Source of the DNA: an uncultured Acidobacteriia bacterium
Lineage (GTDB): Bacteria > Acidobacteriota > Terriglobia > Bryobacterales > Bryobacteraceae
Assembly: GCA_903851195.1 (NCBI GenBank)
Contig: CAINNJ010000055.1
Coordinates: 62,001 to 126,000, forward strand
Reading direction: 5' to 3'
Length of the DNA: 64,000 nucleotides
Part shown: one piece after another, positions 15,993-26,122 of the stretch
How positions within the stretch are numbered: the stretch's first letter is position 1
How the letters are laid out: every line of letters begins with the position of its first letter
Notes under the pieces: generated by a model
What the model was told of the DNA's origin: nothing
The model's database searches: none
Seen by the model: only the letters and a program-made list of their open reading frames with translations
Translations under genes and position numbers: made by a program

Positions 15993-17330
15993 CTAAGTCA
16001 GCAGCGCGCCCATCTTCCGGCTGGCCGTCGGGAACTTCCCGATGCCCGCGCCCACCACCTCATCGGCGACCGTCACGTAAACATCCCCGACGGTCCCGGT
16101 GACCCGTGTGTGCGCGCCCTTCGCCAGTTTCTTGCTCCCGCCCGCCACAATCATCGCCAGTCCGCTGTTCTTATGCGGATTCGCCTCCGCATGCTCGTGC
16201 GTATAAATTAGGCTCGTGTGGTCGAACAGCGTGCCATCGCCCTCCGGCACCGATTCCAGCTTCGACACCAGATACGCGAACTCCTCCACATGCCACCGGC
16301 AGATATCCCGCAGCACGCGCTGCCCTTCCACGCCGTCCGCGCCCGCCGTCTTGCCTTCGGCGTGCGTGTAATCGTGATGCCGCGCCGACGTATAACCCAG
16401 CCACGGGAACCGCGTGATGCTCTGGCACTTCGTCAGCATGTAAGACGCGACCCGCGTCTGGTGCGTCGCCAGCGCCTGCACCAGCAGATCGCTCTGCAGC
16501 TTGGCAATCCGCGGCCAGTCCTTCATGTCCCCGTCGAAGTCAGGCGCCTCCACCTTCCGGTATTCCGGCGGCAGCCCCGCAATCGCGCGCTCCAGATCGC
16601 GAATGCCGGACAGATGCTCTTCCACCCGCGTCTTATCCTCGCCCGGCAGCTTCTTTTCGAGCGCCGACGCATCCGCCAGCACCGCGTCCAGAATGCTGCG
16701 CTTGCGGTTCACCCAGCCTTCTTCCTGAGCGCCGAACAGCCGGTCGAACAGCCGGTGTGGAATCATCTCCGGCGGCAGCGCCCGCTCATAACCCGCCCAG
16801 CTCATATTGCGCTGCATGCTTTCGCCGAACGATTCCTGCGCCACGCCGATCTGGAGCGACCGGAACCGCGAATCCGTGCCGATCTTCGCCGCGATAATCT
16901 GATCGATCGACGGCCCGCTCGGCCCCCGGCCCGTGAAATCCGTCCCAGTCATCAGACCGCTCATCGAATTGGTATGCCCGTTGCCCTTGCCGTTGGCCGC
17001 CGCGTTATCCACGCCGCTCAGCACGTGCACGTCCTTGCGCCACGCCGCCAGAGGGGAGAGACACGGCGTCAGCTCATAATCCGTGCCTTCTTCGGACGGA
17101 ATCCAGTAGCGCTCCGGAATGCCGTTGCCGTTGAACCACAACACGAAGCGCGTCTCGATCGGCTTCTCCGCCGCGCCCGTGGCCGGAGCGGCCGCGTACG
17201 CCGTCCCCGCCGCGTTGAACATCGACGCCAAAGGTGGCAGACCCACGGCAATCCGCGCGCCCGCCGCTGTCATTCCCTTCAGCAAAGAGCGACGCGAAGT
17301 GCGGCTCCGGTTAGTGATTACTTGCGACAT
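15993..17330 (-). CDS. DUF1552 Tat-exported protein
   Basis: A twin-arginine signal ([20 protein letters not shown]) precedes a DUF1552 domain of unknown function. Recognisable pieces are [50 protein letters not shown] and [20 protein letters not shown]. In Acidobacteria and Planctomycetes this family almost always sits next to a DUF1592-type cytochrome protein, and here the two overlap by 20 nt. The two are therefore likely partners in a periplasmic process. The biochemical role is unknown. Confidence 0.85.
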   Translation of the reverse strand: MSQVITNRSRTSRRSLLKGMTAAGARIAVGLPPLASMFNAAGTAYAAAPATGAAEKPIETRFVLWFNGNGIPERYWIPSEEGTDYELTPCLSPLAAWRKDVHVLSGVDNAAANGKGNGHTNSMSGLMTGTDFTGRGPSGPSIDQIIAAKIGTDSRFRSLQIGVAQESFGESMQRNMSWAGYERALPPEMIPHRLFDRLFGAQEEGWVNRKRSILDAVLADASALEKKLPGEDKTRVEEHLSGIRDLERAIAGLPPEYRKVEAPDFDGDMKDWPRIAKLQSDLLVQALATHQTRVASYMLTKCQSITRFPWLGYTSARHHDYTHAEGKTAGADGVEGQRVLRDICRWHVEEFAYLVSKLESVPEGDGTLFDHTSLIYTHEHAEANPHKNSGLAMIVAGGSKKLAKGAHTRVTGTVGDVYVTVADEVVGAGIGKFPTASRKMGALLT

Positions 17331-19293
17331 GAATTGCCCCTTCCTGCTTTGTATTCCGGCCCGAAAACTCTCTCTGCAGCGTCAACGACACAATCATTTC
17401 CTGAAATTTATACCCCGATTTCCGGAAATCCTCAACGGCCTGCAGAATCACCGGACGGTCCGCCGGCGTTTCCACGCGCCCCGCCGTATAGCGGAAATAC
17501 TGCTTCACCACGCACTCCTGGCACAGCGGACTCTTCGCCAGCACCGCGCCCAGTTCCGCCGGCGACGAGAACTGCGAATCCGGCAAGCCAGCCACCGTCC
17601 CGACCGTGTTGATATCCAGATTAATCGTCTTCGGTGGCGCGCCGCGTCCGCCGCCTTTCGTCGTCCGGAACTGCAGCGATACCTGATCCCGCCGCGCTCC
17701 CACCGCGTCGAACTTCTCCAGCCCGAACCCGATCGGATCGATCAGCTTATGGCACGTCGCGCAACTCGGATTGGTCGCATGTTCCGTCATCCGGTCCCGG
17801 TTGGTCTGCGGCTTCGCTTCGGTCACGGGCGGAAGATTCGTGTTCACGCCCGGCGGTGGATCCGGCACCTTCTGACACAGAAACTGTTCGCGTACAAACA
17901 AGCCGCGCGCCGTCGGCGACGATTCTTCCGGTTTCGCCGTCAGAGCCAGAAACAACCCCTGACCCAGCAATCCCGCCCGCTCCGAACCCGCCGGAAACGG
18001 CACCTTGTCGAAATCTTTCGCCGGCGCTTTCACGCCGTAAATCCCCGCCAGTTCCGGACTCACATACCCGTAATCCGCCGTGAACAGCGTCATGAAATTG
18101 CCGTTGTTCCACACCAGGTCGGAAAAGAACGTGCGCGCCTCTTCCGTCATCGCATTCGCCGTTTCGCGCGTATAAAGCGGGAACTTGCGACGGTCTTTGC
18201 TCGCCGTCAGCAGCCGGTCGAACCGCAGCCACTGGCTCACGTAATCGTTCAGCGATTCCTTCGCCCGCGGATCCGCCAGCATCCGCCGGGTGGCTTTTTC
18301 CACCCCGGCGCGTGTCGAAAGGTCCCCGCGCGACGCTGCGGCAAACAGCTCCGCATCCGGCATCGTGTCCCACAGCGAATACGAGAGCCGGTTCGCGGTC
18401 GCCCACGGCTTCAGCTTCGGATCGGTCGTCGCGTCCAGGCGGAACAGGAAATTCGGCGACTGCAGCATCGCCTCCACCACCAGCTGCGCGCCCTTCAGAA
18501 AATCCGTTTCGCGCGCCATCAGGCCCTCATAGCGCTTCTGCTCTCCGGCGTCGAGCGGCCGCCGGAACGCCTTCAGCCCGAACTCGCGGACGAACCGCGC
18601 CCGGCACGCCGCGGACGGCTTGCACGGCACCAGACCGTGTGTGTCGCCGCCCTGAAACGCCGAACGAGCCAGCCGCTCCGCCACGCTGCTGTACGCTTCC
18701 ACCAGCAGCGGCGACAGACTTTGCCCGCGCGACTGGTTCCGGAACCCGTTAATGAAATCCTCCGGAGGAAACTGATTCGAAGGCGCCGTCTGATCGCCCA
18801 GAAGATCGCGCACCGTGTGGTTGTACTGGCTGTGGGTCAGGCGCCGCAACTCGGCATCCTGAGACGCAGCACCCGAACCCTTGTCTTCCTGCTCGCGAAA
18901 GTGCATCGCCGCGTCGAGTTCGCTTCCCGAAAGCCGCGCCAGCTGGCCAATCCACGCTTTCAGCACCGCCTCGTCTTCGCTGCCCGGCTTGATCTTCTCG
19001 CCGCCGGCATGCGCCACCCGCGCGGTCGGCTTTCGCAGCAGCAGTGACGCCTCCGGATTCTTCCGGTCCACCAGCACCACCAGCGACTTTCCAAACGCTT
19101 CGACCATCGCCGGCGTCGCGTCCGTTTCCGGCATGTGCAGCCGGGTCGCCGACGCCACCCCGTCCACCGTATGGCAGGCGCGGCAGTTCGCCTTCTCCAT
19201 CACCGCATACAGCCCGGAGCCGAAACTGGTGCTTTGCGCACACAACGCTCCGGCGGAGACGCCAATCAACCCAAGTCGTTTCAGCAGGACCAT
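17311..19293 (-). CDS. DUF1587/DUF1592/DUF1588/DUF1585 cytochrome-like protein
   Basis: This is a secreted protein whose N-terminus carries a heme-c site (CRACHT). It is followed by the DUF1587-1592-1588-1585 array: [69 protein letters not shown], and a second CXXCH ([19 protein letters not shown]). It is the usual partner of the downstream DUF1552 protein. I prefer ATG 19293 ([20 protein letters not shown]), which gives a clean signal peptide. A TTG at 19302 has a better-spaced GGGAG. The function is unknown. Electron transfer in the periplasm is inferred from the heme sites. Confidence 0.83.
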   Translation of the reverse strand: MVLLKRLGLIGVSAGALCAQSTSFGSGLYAVMEKANCRACHTVDGVASATRLHMPETDATPAMVEAFGKSLVVLVDRKNPEASLLLRKPTARVAHAGGEKIKPGSEDEAVLKAWIGQLARLSGSELDAAMHFREQEDKGSGAASQDAELRRLTHSQYNHTVRDLLGDQTAPSNQFPPEDFINGFRNQSRGQSLSPLLVEAYSSVAERLARSAFQGGDTHGLVPCKPSAACRARFVREFGLKAFRRPLDAGEQKRYEGLMARETDFLKGAQLVVEAMLQSPNFLFRLDATTDPKLKPWATANRLSYSLWDTMPDAELFAAASRGDLSTRAGVEKATRRMLADPRAKESLNDYVSQWLRFDRLLTASKDRRKFPLYTRETANAMTEEARTFFSDLVWNNGNFMTLFTADYGYVSPELAGIYGVKAPAKDFDKVPFPAGSERAGLLGQGLFLALTAKPEESSPTARGLFVREQFLCQKVPDPPPGVNTNLPPVTEAKPQTNRDRMTEHATNPSCATCHKLIDPIGFGLEKFDAVGARRDQVSLQFRTTKGGGRGAPPKTINLDINTVGTVAGLPDSQFSSPAELGAVLAKSPLCQECVVKQYFRYTAGRVETPADRPVILQAVEDFRKSGYKFQEMIVSLTLQREFSGRNTKQEGAIHVASNH

Positions 19294-19314
19294 CGTTCGC
19301 AAAACATCTCCCAA

Positions 19315-19362
19315 AACGTCCGAACTAAAATGTTAACTATACATTCGTTAGAATAACGCGTG
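19315..19362. promoter_or_regulatory. AT-rich divergent intergenic region
   Basis: The short gap between the divergent DUF1592 and LRR genes is markedly AT-rich for this genome (TGTTAACTATACATTCG around 19331). It contains -10-like hexamers in both directions, TAGAAT (19349-19354) rightward and TATAGT leftward. No matching -35 elements at good spacing are visible, so the assignment is tentative. Confidence 0.3.
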
Positions 19363-21342
19363 ATGCGCCGGTTTCTACTCCTTATCCTCACTTTCACAGC
19401 CGCCGCGCAGGGCGCCAATGAGCGCGAACTCGCTGAATGGGTCCTCCGCTGGGAGGGTACCGTTCTCCTGGAAGGCGCGAAACAACCCCTTACGGATGTT
19501 TCCCAGATCCCTTCGGGCGACATCCATATCCAGTCCATCGATCTCACGGCGGGCGTCATGCGCCCCATCGAGCTCCGCAAACTGGAGGGTCTCACGCATC
19601 TGCGCGAACTGTACCTTCCCGGACCCATCTGGAATCCCGGCGGCGGCAACGAAGACAAAACCGGTGTCTTCAAGGCGCTTGCGTCCAATCCGGGTGTCGA
19701 AAGACTCGCCTTCGGCTGGCACTACAACGCACAAATGGAAGTCGGCGACGACGATATCAAGCAGCTCTTCCCCTGGACGTCCTTACAGGACCTCCGCTGT
19801 ACGCAATGCCGACTCTCCAAACTGAACCTCTCGCCGCTCTCCAAACTGCGCAATCTGGACCTCAGCTACAATCCCTTCACCGATCAGGGCATGGAAGGAA
19901 TCGCCGGTCTCAAAGACCTGCGCCGCCTCTTGCTTCGTGACAGCCTGGTCACCGACGAAGGACTGAAGTACCTCAAAGATCTTCCTCATCTCGAAGAACT
20001 CGATCTCTCCGGAACCCGCGTCACCGATAAAGGCATCGCCTTTCTGGCAAACGTGAAAACCATGCGCCGCCTGAATCTGCTCGGCGCGCAGGCCACGGAT
20101 TCCGCCATGGACGTCCTGGGCGGCCTCGACCAACTCGAAGTCCTGAACCTCTACCGCACCCACATCACGAACTCCGGCCTGGCCAAACTGCAAACCCTGA
20201 AGAACCTGACCGACATCGACCTCCGCTACACAAGCGTCACGCCCAACGGCATCGACGCTCTCCATGCCGCGCTGCCCAACGTCCACGTGCGCTTCGTCGG
20301 CTCCGCCTCGCCCAAACCGAAAGCCCCCGGCGCCGCCCAGCCCGCTTCCCAAACGGACGATGCCATCGCGGCCTGGATCAAAGCACTCGGCGGCGCAACC
20401 GAATCGAAGGGCGGACACATCGTCGCCGTCAACCTCTCTTCCACGCCTGTCAGCGACGCCCAGCTTTCCTACCTCGCGAGTCTGAAAAGCCTCGAAAAAC
20501 TCGAACTGCAGGTCACCCAGGTCGCGAACCCCGGCCTTGTCGCGGTCGGCCACCTCACCAGCCTGCAGGAGCTGAACCTCAGCAACACCACCGTTTCGGA
20601 CTCCGGTCTCGCTCCCCTCGCCGGCCTGCCCCGCCTGCGTTCTCTGCGGCTCGCCGGAACCCTGGTGCAGGGCCCCGGCCTCGCGGCGTTGAAGGACTCC
20701 AAAGACCTCCGCGAACTCGATCTCTCCGGCTCTCACGTCGATGACCGCGGCCTATCCGACGTCGGCGCGCTCACCAGCCTCGTCAGCCTGCGTCTCGGCT
20801 TTCTCGAACTCTCCGAAAACGGTCTCGCCAGCCTCTCCAAACTCAGCAAATTGGAAAGGCTCGACCTCACCAGCACCGATGTAACCGATGAAGGGCTCAA
20901 ACAGGTCGCCGGCCTCGCGAGTCTCCGCGAACTCGATCTCAATCACGGCCGCTTCAATGACGACGGACTCGCTGTCCTCCGCTCCCTGCCGCAACTCGAA
21001 CGCTTGGGAATGGTCCGGACCCGCACCGGCAACGCCGGAGCCGCCATCCTCGCCGATCTGAAAAACCTCCAGGTTCTCAAGCTCGACTACACCTCCGTGG
21101 ACGACAAAGGTCTCGAATCCCTCAAGGCGCTCCCGAAACTTCGCGAACTGAGTCTCGACTCCACCGGCGTCACCGATGCCGGCGCCGAAACCCTGCGCTC
21201 CCTCACCAGCCTCCGCAACCTGAACCTCTATCACACGCTGGTGACCGAAAAAGGGCTGCAGGACCTCCGCACCGCGCTGCCCGACTGCAAAATCGTCTTC
21301 GACCGCGATTCCGCACTGCCCAACCGCAGGATAAAGCCATGA
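19363..21342 (+). CDS. Secreted leucine-rich-repeat protein (RNI-like), large
   Basis: A signal peptide ([17 protein letters not shown]) is followed by many 23-25 residue leucine-rich repeats with the pattern LxxLxxLxLxxTxVTDxGLxxL, for example [32 protein letters not shown] and [16 protein letters not shown]. This is the ribonuclease-inhibitor-like LRR type frequent in Planctomycetes and Acidobacteria. Near residues 322-340 a Pro/Ala linker divides two LRR blocks, suggesting internal duplication. I use ATG 19363, and a GTG sits directly before it. The stop overlaps the next LRR gene as ATGA. It is probably a protein-protein interaction scaffold in the periplasm or outside the cell. Confidence 0.8.
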   Translation: MRRFLLLILTFTAAAQGANERELAEWVLRWEGTVLLEGAKQPLTDVSQIPSGDIHIQSIDLTAGVMRPIELRKLEGLTHLRELYLPGPIWNPGGGNEDKTGVFKALASNPGVERLAFGWHYNAQMEVGDDDIKQLFPWTSLQDLRCTQCRLSKLNLSPLSKLRNLDLSYNPFTDQGMEGIAGLKDLRRLLLRDSLVTDEGLKYLKDLPHLEELDLSGTRVTDKGIAFLANVKTMRRLNLLGAQATDSAMDVLGGLDQLEVLNLYRTHITNSGLAKLQTLKNLTDIDLRYTSVTPNGIDALHAALPNVHVRFVGSASPKPKAPGAAQPASQTDDAIAAWIKALGGATESKGGHIVAVNLSSTPVSDAQLSYLASLKSLEKLELQVTQVANPGLVAVGHLTSLQELNLSNTTVSDSGLAPLAGLPRLRSLRLAGTLVQGPGLAALKDSKDLRELDLSGSHVDDRGLSDVGALTSLVSLRLGFLELSENGLASLSKLSKLERLDLTSTDVTDEGLKQVAGLASLRELDLNHGRFNDDGLAVLRSLPQLERLGMVRTRTGNAGAAILADLKNLQVLKLDYTSVDDKGLESLKALPKLRELSLDSTGVTDAGAETLRSLTSLRNLNLYHTLVTEKGLQDLRTALPDCKIVFDRDSALPNRRIKP

Positions 21343-22331
21343 AAATCTCCACTCTGCTCTTGCTGTTCTGTGCCGTATCCGACTCCGGCGCCGCCCTCAA
21401 AACCGGCGACTCGCAATGGGTTTCCGATCTCGGCGGCTCCGTTGCGCGCGACGCCCAGGGCCACGTCACCGGAGTCAGTCTGCGCGGCACCTGGGTCACC
21501 GATACCGACCTCCGCCGGATCACCGAATTCCCCGATCTCTCCGTTCTCGATCTCTCCCTGACCCACATCACCGACCAGGGCATGCAGGAAATCAAGAGCC
21601 TCGCCGGCATCACCGATCTGAGCCTCTACTTCACCGAATACGTGACCGACGAAGGCCTCTCCGCCATCAAAGACTGGAAGAAGCTGAAGCGTCTGAACCT
21701 GCACGGCACCAAGATCGGCGATACGGCGCTCGAGCACATCTCCGGCATCACGACCCTGCAGACCCTCAACGTTGGAGCCACCCTGATGACCGACGTCGGC
21801 CTGGAGCGCCTCACCAACCTGCCCAATCTGCGGGAACTGACCATGGGAGCCAATGAACTCGGCGACGCCGGCCTCCAGGCCCTTCGCCAGATGCCGAAAC
21901 TCACCTATCTGGATCTCAGCGGCCGCCAGGGCACCGACAAGAACGTCTGGACCATCGCGATGTCCGACACCGGTCTCGATGCCGTGCTCACTCTCGGCGA
22001 ACTCCGGGAACTCCGCTTCGCCTGCAACCCCATCGGCGTCGGCATCGAAGGCGCGAAGTTCGGCGAAATCAGCCTGTTGACCGTCACCCCGAAATGGCTG
22101 GAGAAAATGAAAGCCCTCGGCAATCTGGAGCGCCTGAAACTGCAGGGCTGCAGCCGCATCGACGACGCTTCCGTCCCCACCCTGATCGCCATGAAATCGC
22201 TCAAAGAGATCGACCTGCAGGGCACCGCGGTCACGGAAAAAGGCGCGTCCGCGCTGAAAGCCGCCAAACCCGGCGTCACCGTTTTCTTCGGCCCCTGGGA
22301 CGGCAAATCCGCCAACTACCGCAACAACTAG
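21339..22331 (+). CDS. Secreted leucine-rich-repeat protein, small
   Basis: A second RNI-like LRR protein of 330 residues, with signal peptide ([19 protein letters not shown]) and repeats such as [32 protein letters not shown] and [16 protein letters not shown]. It starts in an ATGA overlap with the preceding LRR gene, so the two are produced together and may act as a pair. No enzymatic domain is visible. Confidence 0.8.
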   Translation: MKISTLLLLFCAVSDSGAALKTGDSQWVSDLGGSVARDAQGHVTGVSLRGTWVTDTDLRRITEFPDLSVLDLSLTHITDQGMQEIKSLAGITDLSLYFTEYVTDEGLSAIKDWKKLKRLNLHGTKIGDTALEHISGITTLQTLNVGATLMTDVGLERLTNLPNLRELTMGANELGDAGLQALRQMPKLTYLDLSGRQGTDKNVWTIAMSDTGLDAVLTLGELRELRFACNPIGVGIEGAKFGEISLLTVTPKWLEKMKALGNLERLKLQGCSRIDDASVPTLIAMKSLKEIDLQGTAVTEKGASALKAAKPGVTVFFGPWDGKSANYRNN

Positions 22332-22378
22332 AACTACGTCGGTTGCACCTGCGTGTGCAGGCACGTCAGAATGCCCCC

Positions 22379-22570
22379 ATGCGCGCCAACCGGGCAGATG
22401 AAGACCGTGAACACGCGATTGCTGCCGCGCTGGCGCTCAAGGGAAGCCTGAGCGCGACCGAAGCGGCCGATCTCCTCGCTGAGACGCAGAATCTCCGGGC
22501 CCAATGGCGCGCAATCGCCGTCACTTCGAACGAGTGCCCGGCATCCGCTTCGCCTGACGGCATCGCCTGA
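22379..22570 (+). CDS. Possible small protein, 63 residues
   Basis: The 273-bp gap between the LRR gene and the esterase contains a short open frame from ATG 22379, giving an acidic, mostly helical peptide (MRANRADEDREHAIAAALAL at the start). A weak hairpin (CCTGC-GTGT-GCAGG, 22348-22361) lies just upstream. There is no clear ribosome-binding site and no family I recognise. It may be spurious. Confidence 0.3.
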   Translation: MRANRADEDREHAIAAALALKGSLSATEAADLLAETQNLRAQWRAIAVTSNECPASASPDGIA

Positions 22571-22604
22571 TAGAATCTCCCTGGGCGCAACGCCCCCCAA
22601 CACC

Positions 22605-24452
22605 ATGAACAAGCTTCTTCTCGCTGCGGCCCTGTCCGCCTGCGCCGCCTTCGCGCAGCCCCAAGCCCCGAATTTCGGCCCGGATTCCGAAGTCCAGCCC
22701 GGCGTCCCCAAAGGCACTCTCACCAAAGCCGTCCTGCCGCCCGGTAAAATCTATCCCGGCGTCCCGCACGACTATCAGGTCTACGTTTCCGCCAAAGTCG
22801 ACCCGGCCAAACCCGCGCCGTACATGATCTTCCTCGACGGCAACGGCTACGCGGGCAACGGCACGCGCATTCCGGTCGTCCTCGACAACCTCATCGCCAA
22901 AGGCGAACTCCCGCCCATGGCCGCCATCTTCATCAACCCGGGCGTCCTTCCCCCCGCCTCGCCCGACACCCAGCTTTCCCGCTTCAGCCGGGACTGGGAA
23001 TATGACGACGTCCGCCCCAACTTTTCCCACTTCCTGCTCGAAGAGCTGATCCCCGCCGTCGCCAAAACCGTCAATCTCTCCACCAACCCGGATGACCACG
23101 CCATCGCCGGCACCAGCACCGGCGCGGTCGGCGCCTTCATGGCCGCCTGGTACCGCCCCGATGTCTTCCACCGCGTTCTCTACCTGATCGGAACGTTTGT
23201 CGACATGCGCGGCGCCAACAACGTCCCGTTCTGGATCCGCAAAACCGAACCGAGACCCCTCCGCATCTTCCTGCAGGACGGCAGCGCCGATATCGACAGC
23301 TACGCCGGCAACTGGCCGCTCCAGAACCAGTCCATGGATGCCGCCATGAAATTCGCGGGCTACGATCACAAGTTCGAGTACTACCAGGGCGAGGCGCACA
23401 GCACCCGGCGAGCTTCCGAACAGATGCCGGACATCCTCCGCTGGCTCTGGCGCGGCTATCCGGAACCGATCGCCCAGAACGCCCCGGAACTGGTCCCCAT
23501 TCCCGCCGGACGCGGTCCCGCTCCCGGAAATGCTGCCGCAGGCCGTGGTGCTGGAGGAAATGCCGCCGCCGGACGTGGCCCCGGCCGCGGACCCTCCTTC
23601 CGACAGCCCGCGTACAACGTCGTCACCCCCGACAAGCCGTGGGAACCCGTCCCCGGTGACTACTCCGCCGCTACTTCCATCGCGGTCAATAAAACCGGCG
23701 ACGTCTTCTTCGCCGATTCCAAAACCAACACCCTCTACCGCATCGGTTCCGACGGCAAGCCCGTCGTCTTCAAACAGAACGCCGGCGGCGCGAAAGGCCT
23801 CCGGGGCGGCGCCGACGGCCGCCTTTACGCGATCCAGTCCGCCAGCCGTCGTATCGTCTCTTATGCTCCGGACGGCGCCGAAAAAGTCGTCGCCTCCAAC
23901 GTGGACGCCGCCGACCTCGCCCTCACCAATTCCGGCAACATCTACTTCACCGACCCCGTCCACAAAACCATCGTGCTGCTCGACGCCAAAGGCCAGCGCC
24001 GCACCGTCTATCAGGGCGGCGGCATCGAAGCTCCCGCGGCCCTCGTGCTCACGCCGGATCAGGCTTTCCTCAACGTGAACGACGCCCGTACGCGGGAGCC
24101 CTGGTCGTTTCAGGTGATGACCGACGGCAGCCTGCAGAACGGCGCGCCCTTCTTCCGCATGGAAACCTCCACGCAGAACACGCTCGATTCCGCCCTGCAG
24201 ATCGCCATGGACAACGCCGGCAACATGTACCGCGGTACCGTCCTCGGCATCGAAATGGAAAGCGGCAGCGGCCGCATGGACATGATCCTCAACCCGCCCA
24301 AATTCGGCGGCGTCGTGAGCCACGTCGCCTTCGGCGGCCCGGACCGCGACTGGCTCTACGCCTCCGAAGACGGCAAACTCTACCGCCGCCAGACGAAGCG
24401 CAAGGGCTCCGTGGCCTGGGAACCCATCAAGCCGCCGCAGCCGTCTCTCTAA
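22605..24452 (+). CDS. Secreted esterase-SMP-30/gluconolactonase fusion
   Basis: After a signal peptide (MNKLLLAAALSACAAFAQ), residues to about 290 form an enterochelin-esterase-like alpha/beta hydrolase, with YMIFLDGNGYAGNG, the nucleophile elbow AGTSTGAVGAFMAAW and EGEAHSTRR-like histidine context (GEAHSTRR). A flexible Gly/Arg/Ala linker (GRGPAPGNAAAGRGAGG) leads to a six-bladed SMP-30/gluconolactonase beta-propeller: NKTGDVFFADSKTNTLYRI, SGNIYFTDPVHK and LDSALQIAMDNAGNMYRGT. Such fusions occur in Solibacter-type genomes. It probably acts on sugar esters or lactones outside the cytoplasm, but the substrate is unknown. Confidence 0.82.
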   Translation: MNKLLLAAALSACAAFAQPQAPNFGPDSEVQPGVPKGTLTKAVLPPGKIYPGVPHDYQVYVSAKVDPAKPAPYMIFLDGNGYAGNGTRIPVVLDNLIAKGELPPMAAIFINPGVLPPASPDTQLSRFSRDWEYDDVRPNFSHFLLEELIPAVAKTVNLSTNPDDHAIAGTSTGAVGAFMAAWYRPDVFHRVLYLIGTFVDMRGANNVPFWIRKTEPRPLRIFLQDGSADIDSYAGNWPLQNQSMDAAMKFAGYDHKFEYYQGEAHSTRRASEQMPDILRWLWRGYPEPIAQNAPELVPIPAGRGPAPGNAAAGRGAGGNAAAGRGPGRGPSFRQPAYNVVTPDKPWEPVPGDYSAATSIAVNKTGDVFFADSKTNTLYRIGSDGKPVVFKQNAGGAKGLRGGADGRLYAIQSASRRIVSYAPDGAEKVVASNVDAADLALTNSGNIYFTDPVHKTIVLLDAKGQRRTVYQGGGIEAPAALVLTPDQAFLNVNDARTREPWSFQVMTDGSLQNGAPFFRMETSTQNTLDSALQIAMDNAGNMYRGTVLGIEMESGSGRMDMILNPPKFGGVVSHVAFGGPDRDWLYASEDGKLYRRQTKRKGSVAWEPIKPPQPSL

Positions 24453-24455
24453 CCT

Positions 24456-25703
24456 CTAAACCGTCACATCCCAACCGAACCCGGGCTTCTCCGAAGGGCG
24501 CGTATAGATGCCCTCCGGACCCCGGGTGACGTTGTTCTGCTCGCCCCACTGCTCGTAAACCGACTTCGGTCCGCCCGGCGACGGCATGAACATCTCCGAC
24601 CAGGGCGCATTCACCGTCGCCATGGTGAAGTGCACGCCGTCGAACGTCCCGCCCACGTGCGGAATCACCGGGATATCGTACGCCGCCGCCATCGCCGCAA
24701 TTTTCCGCAGTTCCGTCAGCCCGCCCACCCAGTGGATATCCGCCTGCCAGATCGCCGCGCACCGGTGTTCCAGCAACTGCCGGTAGCCGTATCGGTTATA
24801 TTCGTGCTCCCCGGTCACAATCCGCGTCGACCTAATATTCGCGTTCAGCCGCCCGAACCCCTCGTAATCGTGCGGCGGCAGGCACTCCTCCATCCAGTAG
24901 ACCCGCAGTGGCCCGAGCATATCCGCCATCTCCATCGTGTAGCGCTCGTTCCACGACATCCAGCAATCGAGCATGATGTCGCCATCCGGCCCCAGCTTCT
25001 CCCGCGTGCTCTTTACCAGGGCATAATTCTTCCGCATCCCTTCCAGCCCGTCCGCCGGCCCGTGCGGAATCGCCAGCTTCAGCCGCTTAAAGCCGAACTC
25101 GATGTGCTGATCGATATCGTTCCCCGTGCAGTACGCCGGAATCCGCTCCTTCGTCTTCCCGCCGATCAGCTTATAAACCGGCGTATTCAGCGCATTCCCG
25201 ATCAGATCCCAAAGCGCCAGGTCCACCCCGCTGATCGCATGCATCCCGATCCCCGCCCGGTCGTACGACATGCTGGAGCGCCACATGATGTCCCAGTTGC
25301 GCTCGATATCGAACGGATCCTTCCCCATCAGCAGCTTCGTGAAATGCTGCTCCACCAGCGGACCGCCCGCGGGTCCGCCCTGGCCATAACCCATCACGCC
25401 CTTATCCGTCGTGATCTCCACCGTGAACCCCGGCAGCTTCCCCGGATCCGGCTGGAACAGCGACCGCATCGCCTTGTACTCGGGATAGATGGACATCGGG
25501 CTCGCCACCTCCACGCCGCCCGTCGACCACGCATCTTTCGACACCGTGTACGCCGGCAGCGGATGCTTCGGCTTCGGGTCCACCAGCCGGATGCCGGTGA
25601 TTTTTAGGCCGCTCTTCTCGCTCTGGAAAGGCAGCGCCGGCGCGGCTGCCGCAAACCCCGCCGCGGTCAGCCCGCTCAGGCGCAGGAACGTTCTGCGATC
25701 CAT
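24456..25703 (-). CDS. Enolase-superfamily sugar-acid dehydratase (rhamnonate dehydratase-like), Tat-exported
   Basis: The N-terminus MDRRTFLRLSGLTAAGFAAA is a Tat-like signal, unusual for this normally cytoplasmic family. The body is a mandelate racemase/muconate lactonizing enzyme fold. ITTDKGVMGYGQGG is in the capping domain and LDLALWDLIGNALNTPVY follows. IMLDCWMSWNE, the YWMEECLPPHDYEGFGRL segment and VTGEHE carry the metal ligands, and IPHVGGT closes the barrel. The LPPxDYEGxxRL and TGEHE pieces resemble L-rhamnonate dehydratase more than mandelate racemase. It probably dehydrates a sugar acid. The start is ATG 25703. Confidence 0.82.
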   Translation of the reverse strand: MDRRTFLRLSGLTAAGFAAAAPALPFQSEKSGLKITGIRLVDPKPKHPLPAYTVSKDAWSTGGVEVASPMSIYPEYKAMRSLFQPDPGKLPGFTVEITTDKGVMGYGQGGPAGGPLVEQHFTKLLMGKDPFDIERNWDIMWRSSMSYDRAGIGMHAISGVDLALWDLIGNALNTPVYKLIGGKTKERIPAYCTGNDIDQHIEFGFKRLKLAIPHGPADGLEGMRKNYALVKSTREKLGPDGDIMLDCWMSWNERYTMEMADMLGPLRVYWMEECLPPHDYEGFGRLNANIRSTRIVTGEHEYNRYGYRQLLEHRCAAIWQADIHWVGGLTELRKIAAMAAAYDIPVIPHVGGTFDGVHFTMATVNAPWSEMFMPSPGGPKSVYEQWGEQNNVTRGPEGIYTRPSEKPGFGWDVTV

Positions 25704-25755
25704 TCTTTTCTTCCCTCGGTGCGATGATTTCGCGAATCACACGGCCGATAATATC

Positions 25756-26112
25756 CTAACCGGCGGTTGGCTTTAACGGGCTTGGGTGTTTCGGCTGATA
25801 CAGGCCGATCGCGCTCCCGTCCGGCAGCATGATCTTCGTGACCAGTCCCCAGCCCCGGTCCGCCACCGGCGTGGCAATCTCCACGCCTTTCGCGCGCAGT
25901 TGTTCCACCGTGGCCTCAACGTCGTCGCACATCAGGTACAACTCATGCGAGTTTTCCCCGGCCGGATGCACCGCGAGTTCCGCCGGCGGCATCGCGAAAA
26001 TCAGCCAGCCTCTGCCCGCGTCTTCGAACGGCCATTCCAGCACGTCCCGGAAGAACTCCCGGACCTGCTCGGCCTGTTGGCTGTAAACGATGGCGTGAAC
26101 GCCGCTGATCAC
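25756..26112 (-). CDS. VOC (glyoxalase/bleomycin-resistance fold) protein
   Basis: A 118-residue single-domain VOC protein: VHAIVYSQQAEQVREFFRDVL, WLIFAMPPAELAVHP, HELYLMCDDVEATVEQLRAKG and the closing strand KIMLPDGSAIGLYQP. Metal ligands would be His3-region, Glu/His and the C-terminal Glu-like position, but not all are clear. It follows the HlyD adaptor gene by 10 nt and is probably the last gene of that operon. The substrate is unknown. Confidence 0.78.
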   Translation of the reverse strand: MISGVHAIVYSQQAEQVREFFRDVLEWPFEDAGRGWLIFAMPPAELAVHPAGENSHELYLMCDDVEATVEQLRAKGVEIATPVADRGWGLVTKIMLPDGSAIGLYQPKHPSPLKPTAG

Positions 26113-26122
26113 GATTGGCCTC

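Noticed and set aside
22521-24323. Minus-strand 600-codon frame opposite the esterase-SMP-30 gene
   Set aside because: It is an antisense shadow. The plus-strand gene has a signal peptide and two recognisable domains.
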